A stretch of DNA of 64,000 bases from QHXW01 sp963847515. GTDB lineage: Bacteria; Acidobacteriota; Terriglobia; Bryobacterales; Bryobacteraceae. Shown here one piece after another: positions 46,971 to 55,743 of this stretch; position 1 is the stretch's first letter, and every line of letters starts with the position of its first letter. A program made the translations under genes and the position numbers. The stretch lies in the NCBI GenBank assembly GCA_963847515.1, contig CAWKAA010000005.1, positions 1,054,001 through 1,118,000 on the forward strand, given 5' to 3'. A model generated the notes under the pieces. The model saw only the letters and a list, made by a program, of their open reading frames with translations, was not told the origin of the DNA and made no database searches.

Positions 46971-47828
46971 GTGCGGCCCACCTGGCGAGCCCTCCCCTAT
47001 CTGCTCCAGCGCACTGTGCTTGCAGCCATTGATGACGGCTGCTTTGTCGTCGCCAAAGGCGCTGCCTATTCCGCGCTGCTCTCGTTCTTTCCAGTGCTGA
47101 CGTCGGTGGCCACGATCCTGATCATGACGCGCGCCGGCTTTGTGTGGAAGACTCTCTCGGATGCTCTGCAGACGGTTCTGCCGCCCGGCACGGATCAGAT
47201 CGTGTTGGCGCAGTTCAGGGCGCGTGGACAGAAGTCCATTACTCTGCTCTGCGTGGCTCTCCTGCTTGCCCTTTGGGCGGCCGCCGGCGTCATTAAGAGC
47301 CTGCTGGAGGGATTTCACGCCGCCTACCGCATCCCCCTCAGCCGGTCTTTCTTTCGCGAGACTGGTGTGGCCATCGGCCTGGTATTCTTAGCGGCGGTTC
47401 CCATGTTAGGCGCCTCGGTCCTGGTCCTTTTCGGCAATGAGGTCGACCGCACGGTATTGGGAATCTCAAAGCTCGATCCGCTGCTTAATCCGCTGGCCGG
47501 AGTCTGGCACTCCATCACCATCATGGGGCGCTATGTGGTGGCCTTCGCTTCGACAGTGGCGCTCACTTCCATCCTCTATTTTTACGGCCCGAACCGCCGC
47601 CAAAAGTGGAGCGGAGTTTGGCGCGGCGCCGTGTTCGCCACGGTGCTATGGCTGCTGGCCACTAAAGGCTTTGCGTCCTACGTGCGGCATATCGCTAACT
47701 ACAACGTCATGTATGGCAGCATCGGCGCCAGCATCGCGCTTCTGGTATGGATGTACCTGATGGCAGTCATCGCCATTCTGGGCTGCGAGTTCAACGCGGA
47801 GTTGGAGAGATTGAAGGTGGCGGCATAG
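46971..47828 (+). CDS. YihY/BrkB family membrane protein
   Basis: A 285-residue protein of the YihY/UPF0761 (virulence factor BrkB) family. Six hydrophobic helices can be seen, with the conserved start AIDDGCFVVAKGAAYSALLSFFPVLTSVATILI and a later motif GVIKSLLEGFHAAYRIP. The ending ILGCEFNAELER is also typical. The name RNase BN is a historical misattribution; the true role of the family, possibly transport or envelope assembly, is not settled. It starts with GTG at 46971 with a TATACTAA -10-like box just upstream, 28 bp after the DUF2442 stop. Its end is 18 bp from the convergent spermidine-synthase-like gene. Confidence 0.88.
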   Translation: MRPTWRALPYLLQRTVLAAIDDGCFVVAKGAAYSALLSFFPVLTSVATILIMTRAGFVWKTLSDALQTVLPPGTDQIVLAQFRARGQKSITLLCVALLLALWAAAGVIKSLLEGFHAAYRIPLSRSFFRETGVAIGLVFLAAVPMLGASVLVLFGNEVDRTVLGISKLDPLLNPLAGVWHSITIMGRYVVAFASTVALTSILYFYGPNRRQKWSGVWRGAVFATVLWLLATKGFASYVRHIANYNVMYGSIGASIALLVWMYLMAVIAILGCEFNAELERLKVAA

Positions 47829-47845
47829 ACCCATCCGGTTTCTAC

Positions 47846-49975
47846 CTACTTCAGGATCCGGAACAGATTGCTGTAATCGTCGGTCCACATGCGGAGGCCG
47901 GCGATGCGTTTCACGGGCGTCGCAGCGTGGCGTATGAAGGGATACTGGAAGAGGCTCTCGCGGCTCGAGACCAGTATCCATGTGGCGGCGAAGACGGCGC
48001 TGTCATCATCGTCCGAGGTGTCGATCACGACTGAGCGCTTGCCCAGCGAATCCGCGGCCAGTCCCACAACAGGCGCAAGGTCCAGATGCGTATTGGAGAC
48101 GTGCACCGCCAGCACGCCGCCTGGCTGGAGATGCCGGAAGTAGAGAGCGAACGCCTCGCGCGTCAGCAAGTGTACGGGGATGGCATCGCTCGAAAAAGCG
48201 TCCACGGCCAAAATGTCGTAATTCTGCGGTGGTTCCCGCTCCATGGACAGGCGGGCGTCACCCAGCACGATATCGACCTTGGCCTTGGATTCGGGCACGA
48301 AGCGAAACTGGCTGCGCGCGATATCGATCACCAGCGGATTGATGTCGTAAAAACGGTACGTGTCGCCGGGCCGTCCATAGGCGGCGATCGTTCCCGTGCC
48401 CAGGCCGATAACGCCCACGCGGAGACCGAGGCGCACCTGGGCTTCCTGAATCGCCAGCCCGATCCCAGTCTTATAGCCGTAGTAAGTCGTCGGTTGCATG
48501 TGGCGACCGGCATCGAGAAATTCCTCGCCGTGGTTGATGGTGCCGTGGGTTAGCTTGCGAATTCGGGCTTCCTCCACCCCATCGCCATCATCGTGAACGC
48601 GCAGAGCGCCGTAGAAATTGCGGACCAGGAGTCGCGACCCGGTGCGGAAGTGGTGGATCTGATAGCCCAGACAGGCAACCAGCGCGATCGTTCCGCCCAT
48701 CGAGGCAATCCAGACCGTCCTGGCGAACAGCCGGTTTCCGATTCCGGATCTTTGCGGGCTCAGCGCCAGCGTCATCATAATGGCGCACCACCCCAGGACC
48801 AGCGGCAACTCGAAATACCCGGTAAAGAGATGCGGAGCGACCAGACCGACCAGGATTCCGCCCAGAGCGCCGCCGAGCGAAATCATCAGATAAAACGAAG
48901 TGAGGTGTCCATGCGGCGGTTTCAAGCGCGCGAGCTCGCCGTGGCACACCATCGTACAAACAAACAGCCCGCCGCCAAAGACGCCGATCGATAGGGCCAG
49001 CGGCGGGTTCTGATAATCCTCACCCATGGCGTATGCCATCCCGCCCAGCGCAACTGCTGCGAGCTTCAGAAACGTGGCGCGATGATACCAGCCGCGACCC
49101 TCGAAGCAGAGAATGAAGCTGAGGAGGTAGAGCACGAGCGGCAGAATCCAGAGGAACGGAATGGACGCGATATTTTGCGTCAGGTGGTTGGTCACGGCTA
49201 GCAGCATGGTCGAGCCGCAGGCCGCAAACGACACCCACATGAGTTGTAGGCGCCAGCCGGGCCGCGCGTCATCCTCGGAGTCGGCGGCGGTTGTGTGAGT
49301 GTGGCCGATGCGCGCGCGCCACGCCACCGTGCCGCAGAGAAGCACAAAGGCGAGATAACCCGCGGACCAGCCCCATGCTTGATGGCTGGTGGAAAATCTC
49401 GGCTCGACCAGCACCGGATAACTCACAAGCGCCAGCATGGAACCGGCGTTGGATAGCGCAAACAACCGGTAGGGCAGGGCGCTCTCCTGCGAGCGTGCAT
49501 ACCATGCCTGCAGCATGGGGCTGGTTGCGGAAAGCAACAGGTAAGGCAGCCCCAGTGTGACCGCCAGGAGACCCAGGATGCGCCACGAGGGATCTTCATT
49601 TCCCATGGGTTTCCAGCCGGCGCTGGGGATTACCGGCAGCGCTAGGAGACTCACCGCTAGCAGTCCGATGTGCACCCAGATTTGCGTCCCAGGCGCCAGA
49701 CGCCGCATGGCGACATGAGCGTAAAGATAGCCGGCCAGCAGCACGGCCTGAAAGAAAAGCAGGCATGTGGTCCAGACGGCGGCTGATCCGCCAAACCATG
49801 GCAAAACGATCTTCGCAATGATGGGCTCGATCTCGAAAAGAAGGAACGCGCTGAAAAAGATGGTGACCGCATAGAGAGCCAGCGAGGCCGGGCGCTGCCT
49901 TGCCTGGCTGCTGTCGGAACCGAAATTATTTGTAAGCAGGGATGCCGGTGACGCGCTCTCCGATGACAAGGGCAT
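47846..49975 (-). CDS. Membrane-fused spermidine-synthase-like protein
   Basis: A 709-residue fusion. The first 430 residues are 10-12 transmembrane helices of an MFS-like kind, beginning YAVTIFFSAFLLFEIEPIIAKIVLPWFGGSAAVWTTCLLFFQ. The C-terminal 230 residues are a Rossmann methyltransferase-like spermidine synthase fold (GYKTGIGLAIQEAQVRLGLRVGVIGLGTGTIAAYGRPGDTYRFYDINPLVIDIA... ILAVDAFSSDAIPVHLL). The catalytic Asp of DAFSSDAIP is present; the propylamine-donor motifs are partly different, so polyamine synthase activity is doubtful. The IEPIIAKIVLP start is common to acidobacterial and proteobacterial fused SpeE-like proteins of unknown function. The frame starts at 49975, overlapping the 3' end of the acyl-CoA dehydrogenase gene by 50 bp. 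Confidence 0.82.
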   Translation of the reverse strand: MPLSSESASPASLLTNNFGSDSSQARQRPASLALYAVTIFFSAFLLFEIEPIIAKIVLPWFGGSAAVWTTCLLFFQAVLLAGYLYAHVAMRRLAPGTQIWVHIGLLAVSLLALPVIPSAGWKPMGNEDPSWRILGLLAVTLGLPYLLLSATSPMLQAWYARSQESALPYRLFALSNAGSMLALVSYPVLVEPRFSTSHQAWGWSAGYLAFVLLCGTVAWRARIGHTHTTAADSEDDARPGWRLQLMWVSFAACGSTMLLAVTNHLTQNIASIPFLWILPLVLYLLSFILCFEGRGWYHRATFLKLAAVALGGMAYAMGEDYQNPPLALSIGVFGGGLFVCTMVCHGELARLKPPHGHLTSFYLMISLGGALGGILVGLVAPHLFTGYFELPLVLGWCAIMMTLALSPQRSGIGNRLFARTVWIASMGGTIALVACLGYQIHHFRTGSRLLVRNFYGALRVHDDGDGVEEARIRKLTHGTINHGEEFLDAGRHMQPTTYYGYKTGIGLAIQEAQVRLGLRVGVIGLGTGTIAAYGRPGDTYRFYDINPLVIDIARSQFRFVPESKAKVDIVLGDARLSMEREPPQNYDILAVDAFSSDAIPVHLLTREAFALYFRHLQPGGVLAVHVSNTHLDLAPVVGLAADSLGKRSVVIDTSDDDDSAVFAATWILVSSRESLFQYPFIRHAATPVKRIAGLRMWTDDYSNLFRILK

Positions 49976-51104
49976 GGATGTGGTCGGTTCCTTCGTAGGT
50001 TTTAACGGTTTCCAGATTGCACAGATGGCGCATGATGGGGTACTCGTCCGTGATCCCGTTGGCGCCCAGCAAATCGCGGCTCAGCCGAGCGCATTCGAGG
50101 GCGATGGCCGCGTTGTTGCGCTTGAGCATGGAGATGTGCGCTGGTTCGAGTTTACCCTGGTCCTTGAGGCGGCCGGCTTGCACGGCGAGCAGTTGTGCCT
50201 TTGTAATTTCAGTGATCATCCAGGCGAGCTTCTCTTGCACGAGCTGATGCGAGGCGATGGGCCGGTCGTCGAACTGTTTGCGCACGATGGAATATTGACG
50301 GGCAGTTTCGTAACAATCCATGGCTGCGCCAAGCACTCCCCATCCGATTCCGTATCGCGCCTGCGACAGGCATGCAAGCGGACCCTTCAAGCCTTTTGCG
50401 CCGGGCAGCATGGCTGACGCCGGAACGCGGCAATCGGCCAGGGCCAGGCTGGATGTCACGGAAGCCCGCATCGACCATTTGCCGTGAATGTCGGATGTCG
50501 TGAAACCCGGCGTGCCCTTTTCCACCAGGAATCCGCGAATGCTGCCGTCGTCATCGACTGTGCGTGCCCAGACAATCGCGATTTGCGCCGGGCCGCCGTT
50601 GGTGATCCAGGTTTTCTCGCCATTCAGCAGCCAGCAATCGCCCTGGCGGCGGGCGGTGGTTTTCATCCCGGCCGGATTCGAGCCGAAGCCCGGCTCGGTG
50701 AGGCCGAAGCAGCCCACGGCGGCCCCTGACTGCAATTTCGGCAGCCAGTTTTGTTTTTGCTCTTCGGAACCGTACTTCAAAATTGGATACATCACCAGCG
50801 CGCCTTGCACCGAGACGAAGCTGCGGAGGCCGGAATCACCGCGCTCGAGTTCTTGCATGATCAGTCCGTATTCGACGTTGGACATGCCGGCGCACCCGTA
50901 GCCTTCGAGATTGGCGCCAAGAAAGCCGAGCCGCCCAAGCTCCGGAATTAGCTCGGAAGGAAACCGTGCATCGCGGAAGCAGTCGCGGATGAGGGGCAAG
51001 ACGCGGTCGTCGACGAATTGGCGAGCCGTCTGCCGCACCAGCAGTTCCTGCTCGTTAAATAACGAGTCAATGTGCAGGTAGTCTACGCCACGAAATGGCT
51101 GCAT
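49926..51104 (-). CDS. Glutaryl-CoA dehydrogenase-like acyl-CoA dehydrogenase
   Basis: About 392 residues. It has the flavoprotein acyl-CoA dehydrogenase fold: GNVEY-type N-terminal helices (SNVEYGLIMQELERGDSGLRSFVSVQGALVMYPI), the FAD-binding CFGLTEPGFGSNPAGMKTTARRQGDCWLLNGEKTWITNG block and the C-terminal helical domain with MRHLCNLETVKTYEGTDHIHALVIGERVTGIPAY. The catalytic base Glu is in KTYEGTxxxH. 'FVSVQ' and 'IMxELER(G)DSGxRS' point to glutaryl-CoA dehydrogenase, which oxidises and decarboxylates glutaryl-CoA to crotonyl-CoA in lysine/tryptophan breakdown. The start ATG 51104 (MQPFRGVDYLHID) fits that family; a longer frame to 51176 does not. Followed by the membrane SpeE-like gene. Confidence 0.85.
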   Translation of the reverse strand: MQPFRGVDYLHIDSLFNEQELLVRQTARQFVDDRVLPLIRDCFRDARFPSELIPELGRLGFLGANLEGYGCAGMSNVEYGLIMQELERGDSGLRSFVSVQGALVMYPILKYGSEEQKQNWLPKLQSGAAVGCFGLTEPGFGSNPAGMKTTARRQGDCWLLNGEKTWITNGGPAQIAIVWARTVDDDGSIRGFLVEKGTPGFTTSDIHGKWSMRASVTSSLALADCRVPASAMLPGAKGLKGPLACLSQARYGIGWGVLGAAMDCYETARQYSIVRKQFDDRPIASHQLVQEKLAWMITEITKAQLLAVQAGRLKDQGKLEPAHISMLKRNNAAIALECARLSRDLLGANGITDEYPIMRHLCNLETVKTYEGTDHIHALVIGERVTGIPAYK

Positions 51105-51226
51105 GTATTTCTCTCTATAGTGGCACAGAGGAATCGGCCGTTGAAGTCTTTCGGAAAAAGCCCCTGGGATTGTCAATGGGCAGCCAACAACGTACTATAG
51201 CCACTACGAAAAGGGAGGACTCCGGT

Positions 51227-52075
51227 ATGTTGGTTACCCGCCCGATCAACTTCACTCACGCTCTCGCGTTAGCTGGCATTCTGTTTTCCTGGCCTGCGGC
51301 TTCGGCCCAAAGCCTTACCTGCTCCCAAATGGAAGAATTCATGCGTCTCGGAAAAATCGGACAGATGAAAGAAATCCCAAAGGGCATCACGCTACCCTTG
51401 CGGGCGACATTGGAGTACAACGGCACACAGCATGATGCCGCCGTTCAGACCGTCAACATCGCGAAAACTTCGTTCCAAACTTCGAAGGGCGCCGAGCTGA
51501 ATTTCAAGGATTATTGGGGCTACAACGTAGCCGGCTACGAATTGGCCAAGATCCTGGAACTCAACATGGTGCCGCCTTACGTCGAGCGGAAGGTTCGTGG
51601 ACAACAGGCTTCACTCTCCTGGTGGGTGAACGACTCGATGATGGAGATAGACAGGAAGAACCGGAAACTGGAGCCGCCGGATCAAGACGCTTGGAACAAG
51701 CAGATGTACGCCGTCCGAGTTTGGCACCAGCTCATCTACGATACGGACCCCAACCTCACCAACATTCTCATCACCAAAGACTGGCAGATCTGGATCATCG
51801 ACTGTACGCGTGCATTTCGCCTGAGCAAGGATCTCCGCGACCCGAAGGACCTGGTAAAGTGCGACCGGCGATTGCTTGTGAAGCTGCGGACGCTCGACAA
51901 GGATCTGCTGAAAGAAAAGGTTTCACGCTGGCTGACGAACTCCGAAATCCAAGCCTTGGCAGCTCGTGCAGTTAAGATTGTTGACTTTTTCGACAAGGAG
52001 ACGGCTGCGAAAGGCGAGAGCGCCGTGCTCTACGACACGCCGAGGACTTCGCAGGCCTGTGGTACAGGCCTCTGA
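51227..52075 (+). CDS. Exported protein with kinase-like (FAM20/PI-kinase-like) catalytic motifs
   Basis: About 282 residues, with signal peptide MLVTRPINFTHALALAGILFSWPAASAQ. AGGGAGGA is upstream of ATG 51227. The remainder looks like a small kinase fold. KDYWGYNVAGYELAKILELNMVPPYVERKVRGQQASLSWWV resembles an N-lobe plus hinge. YDTDPNLTNILITKDWQIWIIDCTRAF has an Asp...Asn (DxxNxxN-like) catalytic loop followed by an IID metal-binding Asp, in the order seen in FAM20C, HipA and PI-kinase-like proteins. No typical protein-kinase HRD/DFG or P-loop is present. Activity may be phosphorylation in the periplasm, but a pseudokinase cannot be excluded. It lies 76 bp upstream of an exported cupin gene on the same strand. 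Confidence 0.55.
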   Translation: MLVTRPINFTHALALAGILFSWPAASAQSLTCSQMEEFMRLGKIGQMKEIPKGITLPLRATLEYNGTQHDAAVQTVNIAKTSFQTSKGAELNFKDYWGYNVAGYELAKILELNMVPPYVERKVRGQQASLSWWVNDSMMEIDRKNRKLEPPDQDAWNKQMYAVRVWHQLIYDTDPNLTNILITKDWQIWIIDCTRAFRLSKDLRDPKDLVKCDRRLLVKLRTLDKDLLKEKVSRWLTNSEIQALAARAVKIVDFFDKETAAKGESAVLYDTPRTSQACGTGL

Positions 52076-52151
52076 CGCCTTGGACAGACCATTTCGATGA
52101 CGTCGGTCTTGATCGGCGGATGATCCAACAGAGGAAGAACAGGAGATCACT

Positions 52152-52574
52152 ATGATGTATTCGCGCAGAGACTTGAGTCTGTTGCTTCCGGCACTTGCCG
52201 CCACTCGTGCCGCGGGACAAACGTCAGCCTTGCCATCCAAGATATTCCGATTCGAGGACCTTGCCGTGCGGAATAGCGGGCCGAATCGCATGCGGGCGGT
52301 GCTGGAAGGCGTGACGCATGCCGGAGTTCCCATCGAGTTGCACATCACCGAGCTGGCTCCCGGCGAGGCGCCGCATCCTCCCCATCATCACGTTCACGAG
52401 GAGATGATCCTGATGCTGGAGGGGACGGTTGAAGTGACCATTCGGGATCACAGCGCCAGCATAGGTCCGGGTTCTTCGGCATTTGTAGCTTCCAATGAGC
52501 AACATGGCTGGCGCAACGTGGGGAACACTGCGGCGCGGTATTTCGTGCTCGCGCTCGGCAGGGATAGCTCGTGA
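52152..52574 (+). CDS. Exported cupin-domain protein
   Basis: A 140-residue protein with a twin-arginine-like leader (MMYSRRDLSLLLPALAATRAAGQ). The cupin core is PGEAPHPPHHHVHEEMILMLEGTVEVTIRDHSASIGPGSSAFVASNEQHGWRNVGNTAARYFVLALG. HHHVHEEM gives the first metal motif (HxHxxxE with extra His) and QHGWRN the second His. It may be a metal-dependent oxygenase, isomerase or a sensor. GGAG precedes the ATG by about 7 bases. It forms a possible operon with the kinase-like gene upstream. The second exported cupin of this window (23533-23955) shares the design, but not enough to be a recent copy. Confidence 0.78.
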   Translation: MMYSRRDLSLLLPALAATRAAGQTSALPSKIFRFEDLAVRNSGPNRMRAVLEGVTHAGVPIELHITELAPGEAPHPPHHHVHEEMILMLEGTVEVTIRDHSASIGPGSSAFVASNEQHGWRNVGNTAARYFVLALGRDSS

Positions 52575-52575
52575 G

Positions 52576-53541
52576 TCAATAACCGAGCTTCTTATTTACC
52601 ACGTTGACGAGCGGCTCGCCGCGTTGGAAGCGCCCGAAGTTTTCGAGAAAGACTTGCATGCTGCGCTCCTTCCATCCGGTCGTATTGTCGGCTGAGTGCG
52701 GCGAAAGCAGGACGTTGTCGAGCCGGTAGAATGGATGGCCGGGAGGTAGCGGCTCCACATTGAAAACATCCAGAGCCGCTCCGCGAATGCGCTTCTGCTC
52801 GAGCGCCCGTATAAGCGCGGCTTCCTTCACCACCGGACCGCGCCCGATGTTAATCAGCACCGCGCCGGGCTTCATGACTTCGAATTCACGCTCACCGATG
52901 AAGCCGCGCGATTCGGGTGTCAGCGGCATCGTCACCACCACGTAATCCGATTGTGCGAGCATCTGGTGCTTCTGGTCCGGAGAGAACATCTGCGCGACGC
53001 AGGGATCATCCCGGGAGAGTTCTGGCCGCCGCCGCAGAGCTAGAACTTTCATCCCCAGCGCATGGGCTCGCGACGCTACTGCGCGGCCCACATCGCCATA
53101 GCCGAAAATTCCAAGGCTCTGTCCACTGATTTCGACGGCGTCAAAAGGGTCCCACACTTCAGCCGCCTGACTCCGGACCAGGCGGCGGAAATCCTTGGCG
53201 AAAAACAGAACGGCGCCGATCGCAAATTCGCCCAGCGCGTTGCTGAATGCACCGCGCGCGTTGGTAAGAGGGACGGGACTCTCCACTAGCGCGGGAAAGA
53301 GCATGCGATCGAGACCGGCCGAGAGTGAGTGAACCCAGCGTACGCGTGGCGCCATTCGCCAGACTTGCTCGAGAACGCGCGCGTCCGCCTCATTCAGGAT
53401 GACATCGGCGCGAGGAGCGGTGCGTTCGAAAGCTTCGGGCGTAACGCCCACGGCGATGGACGTGGTATCGGGCAATGCCCCGAGCATCGCCAGCTCTGGC
53501 GCGGCCGGGTCGGCCAAGACAAGCAGTGTGATCGCTTCCAT
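52576..53541 (-). CDS. D-2-hydroxyacid dehydrogenase family protein
   Basis: A 321-residue NAD(P)-dependent enzyme. The Rossmann motif GIFGYGDVGRAVASRAHALGMKVLAL is centred near residue 150, and the catalytic triad is present: Arg in INIGRGPVV, Glu in DVFNVEPLP and His in LLSPHSADNT. The family reduces 2-keto acids to D-2-hydroxy acids or oxidises glycerate/phosphoglycerate; this one resembles the glyoxylate/hydroxypyruvate reductase-like branch (GhrA-type), but substrate is open. It lies 1 bp downstream of the coiled-coil protein gene on the same strand, and its stop is 1 bp from the convergent cupin gene. Confidence 0.85.
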   Translation of the reverse strand: MEAITLLVLADPAAPELAMLGALPDTTSIAVGVTPEAFERTAPRADVILNEADARVLEQVWRMAPRVRWVHSLSAGLDRMLFPALVESPVPLTNARGAFSNALGEFAIGAVLFFAKDFRRLVRSQAAEVWDPFDAVEISGQSLGIFGYGDVGRAVASRAHALGMKVLALRRRPELSRDDPCVAQMFSPDQKHQMLAQSDYVVVTMPLTPESRGFIGEREFEVMKPGAVLINIGRGPVVKEAALIRALEQKRIRGAALDVFNVEPLPPGHPFYRLDNVLLSPHSADNTTGWKERSMQVFLENFGRFQRGEPLVNVVNKKLGY

Positions 53542-53542
53542 T

Positions 53543-54046
53543 CTAGGGCTGGTTCAGCACGCGCTCGATCTGATCGAGGCGGTCGTTCAGTTCCGTCAGA
53601 CGGGATTGCTCGGATTGAAGCTGGTCCGCCACCTCGCCTTCGCGCGACTGCATTTGCTGCAGCGATTTTTCTACTTGATCGCTTTCCAGCTTCATCATCT
53701 TCGACGCCTCGTCGAGTTCCCGGTGCTTGCCCGGGTCGGTAGTCTGGCCGGATTCGGCTGCGATGCTCTCGAGCCGTTGCTGGATCTTCGGCAGGTCCGA
53801 GCGGCGGGCGTCCATGTCGTGTCGGAGCTCTTCGAGTAGACGAGCGGTCCGCGCTACCTGGTCCTGCTGGAGCTTGAGGCGCTCCACCGCAATCTGGATG
53901 CGAGGTGCGATTTGACTGGAACGCTCGAGCGCGAGTCGAAGGTGGTGAACTTCGGCCAGCAACGCTTGAAGGGTTGGAGGATCGGACGATATGTTTTGCG
54001 CCCTCGCGGTCAAGCCGAGACACAGAAGCAAGAGAAAGCGTTTCAT
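53543..54046 (-). CDS. Exported coiled-coil protein
   Basis: A 167-residue protein with a short signal peptide (MKRFLLLLCLGLTARAQ) and an almost continuous heptad-repeat coiled coil (LEELRHDMDARRSDLPKIQQRLESIA; KMMKLESDQVEKSLQQMQSREGEV). There is no enzymatic motif. It may be a periplasmic structural or adaptor protein. It is divergent from glpX (about 80 bp between starts) and directly upstream of the hydroxyacid dehydrogenase gene. Confidence 0.6.
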   Translation of the reverse strand: MKRFLLLLCLGLTARAQNISSDPPTLQALLAEVHHLRLALERSSQIAPRIQIAVERLKLQQDQVARTARLLEELRHDMDARRSDLPKIQQRLESIAAESGQTTDPGKHRELDEASKMMKLESDQVEKSLQQMQSREGEVADQLQSEQSRLTELNDRLDQIERVLNQP

Positions 54047-54125
54047 GGCTTGAGTGTATTCTCCAACTATGGGCGAGTGCCAGCCATCCCGGCTGTGTTA
54101 TTGTCCATGAGGAGAAAACTGTAGC

Positions 54126-55104
54126 ATGTTCGACCTGTCTCTGGAAGTCTTGCGCGTGGTGGAGGAGGCGGCGATCGCGTCGGCGCGCACCATGGGCATG
54201 GGCGATCCACACATCGCGGACCAGGCGGCGGTGGAGAGCATGCGCCGGTGCCTCGACACCATCGCGATTGACGGCACCATCGTGATTGGCGAGGGCGAGC
54301 GCGACCGGGCGCCGATGCTTTACATCGGTGAAAAGGTAGGCTCGGCCAAGAGCGCGAACACGGCGCTCACGGTGGATATCGCCGTCGATCCGCTCGAAGG
54401 TACGAACCTGTGCGCCACCGGCGCGGGCGGGGCCATTACCGTGCTCGCGGCATCCGAACGCGGGGGCTTATTGCATGCCCCCGACTGCTATATGGAGAAG
54501 ATCATCGTCGGTCCGGCCGCGAAGGGCTGCGTCGACCTGGACGCACCGGTCAAACACAATCTCAAAGCAATTGCGCGCCGCCTCCAGCGCGGCATCGACG
54601 ACCTGGTGGTCGTGGTGCTCGACCGGCCGAGGCATCAGAAGTTGATGGCGGATATTCGCGAGGCGGGTGCGCGCATCCGCCTGATCGGCGATGGCGATCT
54701 ATCGGCGGGCATCGCAGCCGCGGTTGCGGGCACGGGCGTGCATGCGGTGATGGGGTCGGGAGGCGCGCCCGGAAGGTGTGCTGACGGCGGCGGCGCTGCG
54801 CTGCCTCAACGGCGAGATTCTCGGCCGTCTCGTGGTGAAGGACGACGGCCAGCGCGAGCGCATGCAATCCATGGGCATTCACAATACCGACAAGATCTAT
54901 ACGACCCAGGAACTAGCGCCGGGCCGCAACATCGTTTTTGCCGCGAGCGGCGTTACGGACGGGAACCTGCTGCAAGGCGTCCGCTTCTTCGGCGACGGCA
55001 CTCGAACGCAGTCCATCGTGATGACGCATTCGCCCGCGCGTGTCCGTTTCGTGGACACTGTGCATCTGGAGAACAAACCGGACGTAAAGGTGCGGTTCCG
55101 ATAG
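54126..55104 (+). CDS. glpX: Class II fructose-1,6-bisphosphatase (GlpX), one frameshift
   Basis: About 325 residues. It hydrolyses fructose-1,6-bisphosphate in gluconeogenesis. Motifs DGTIVIGEGERDRAPMLYIGE and IAVDPLEGTNLCATGAGGAITVLA are the lithium-sensitive phosphatase metal-binding blocks, followed by DLVVVVLDRPRHQKLMADIREAGARIRLIGDGDLS. Near 54773 one extra G shifts the frame; the sequence then continues in the next frame with VLTAAALRCLNGEILGRLVVKD...FAASGVTDGNLLQGVRFFGDGTRTQSIVM, the conserved 3' part. The full length fits GlpX. The start ATG 54126 has GGAG 14 bases upstream. It is divergent from the coiled-coil gene. Confidence 0.9.
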
Positions 55105-55183
55105 AAGAGGCGTGCCTTCAATGACTTAGTGGCAGGCGAACTTTTCGCCGTGGTGATTCGTACATGCTGGGAAAGGGAAATCG

Positions 55184-55720
55184 ATGAAGCCTAAACACTC
55201 TGAGCGAGGTGGCGTACTGGCCGGCATCCTTGTCGCATTCCTGATTCTGGCGGCGCTCGCCATCGTTGGCGTGTTTATGGCCGGTATGTATCTCGCCGAC
55301 AACATCCACGTTGAGAAGACCAGGAGCGCCAAGCGTGAAACCGTACAGGTGGAAACACCCATCGGTTCCATGCGTGTGCAGCAGTACCAAAGGCTCGATC
55401 CCAAAGTGATCGGCGTCCCTGTCTATCCCGGAGCCGTGCGCCAGGACCATAACGGCGCCGCCAGCTTCGACTTCAGCTTCGATTCCGGCCACAAAGAGTT
55501 CACATTTCTGGCGGCGGAATACTCGACAAATGACTCGATTGACAGGGTGAGAGAGTTCTATCACCGCGAGTTGCCGCATTGGATCATCAGCCAGAGGGTG
55601 CGCGGCGGAGTGAAGATGGAATACACCGAGGACGGCTACAAACGGATCGTGGCCATCCACGAGCAGGACGGCGAGACCCGTATCGGACTTGCTTCTGTAG
55701 GAGAGCCTGCGGCAAACTGA
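55184..55720 (+). CDS. Membrane-anchored protein of unknown function
   Basis: A 178-residue protein. One N-terminal transmembrane helix (VLAGILVAFLILAALAIVGVFMAGMYLA) anchors a soluble domain of about 140 residues: VYPGAVRQDHNGAASFDFSFDSGHKEFTFLAAEYSTNDSIDRVREFYHRELPHW. The block 'YPGA...(V)VxFYxxxL' recalls families in which a conserved PGA turn precedes a VxxFYxxEL helix, seen in acidobacterial hypothetical proteins. No function can be assigned. It lies about 80 bp after glpX and 24 bp before the zinc-ribbon gene, possibly in an operon with both. Confidence 0.55.
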   Translation: MKPKHSERGGVLAGILVAFLILAALAIVGVFMAGMYLADNIHVEKTRSAKRETVQVETPIGSMRVQQYQRLDPKVIGVPVYPGAVRQDHNGAASFDFSFDSGHKEFTFLAAEYSTNDSIDRVREFYHRELPHWIISQRVRGGVKMEYTEDGYKRIVAIHEQDGETRIGLASVGEPAAN

Positions 55721-55743
55721 ACGAGTAGGCCCTCGTTCAACTC

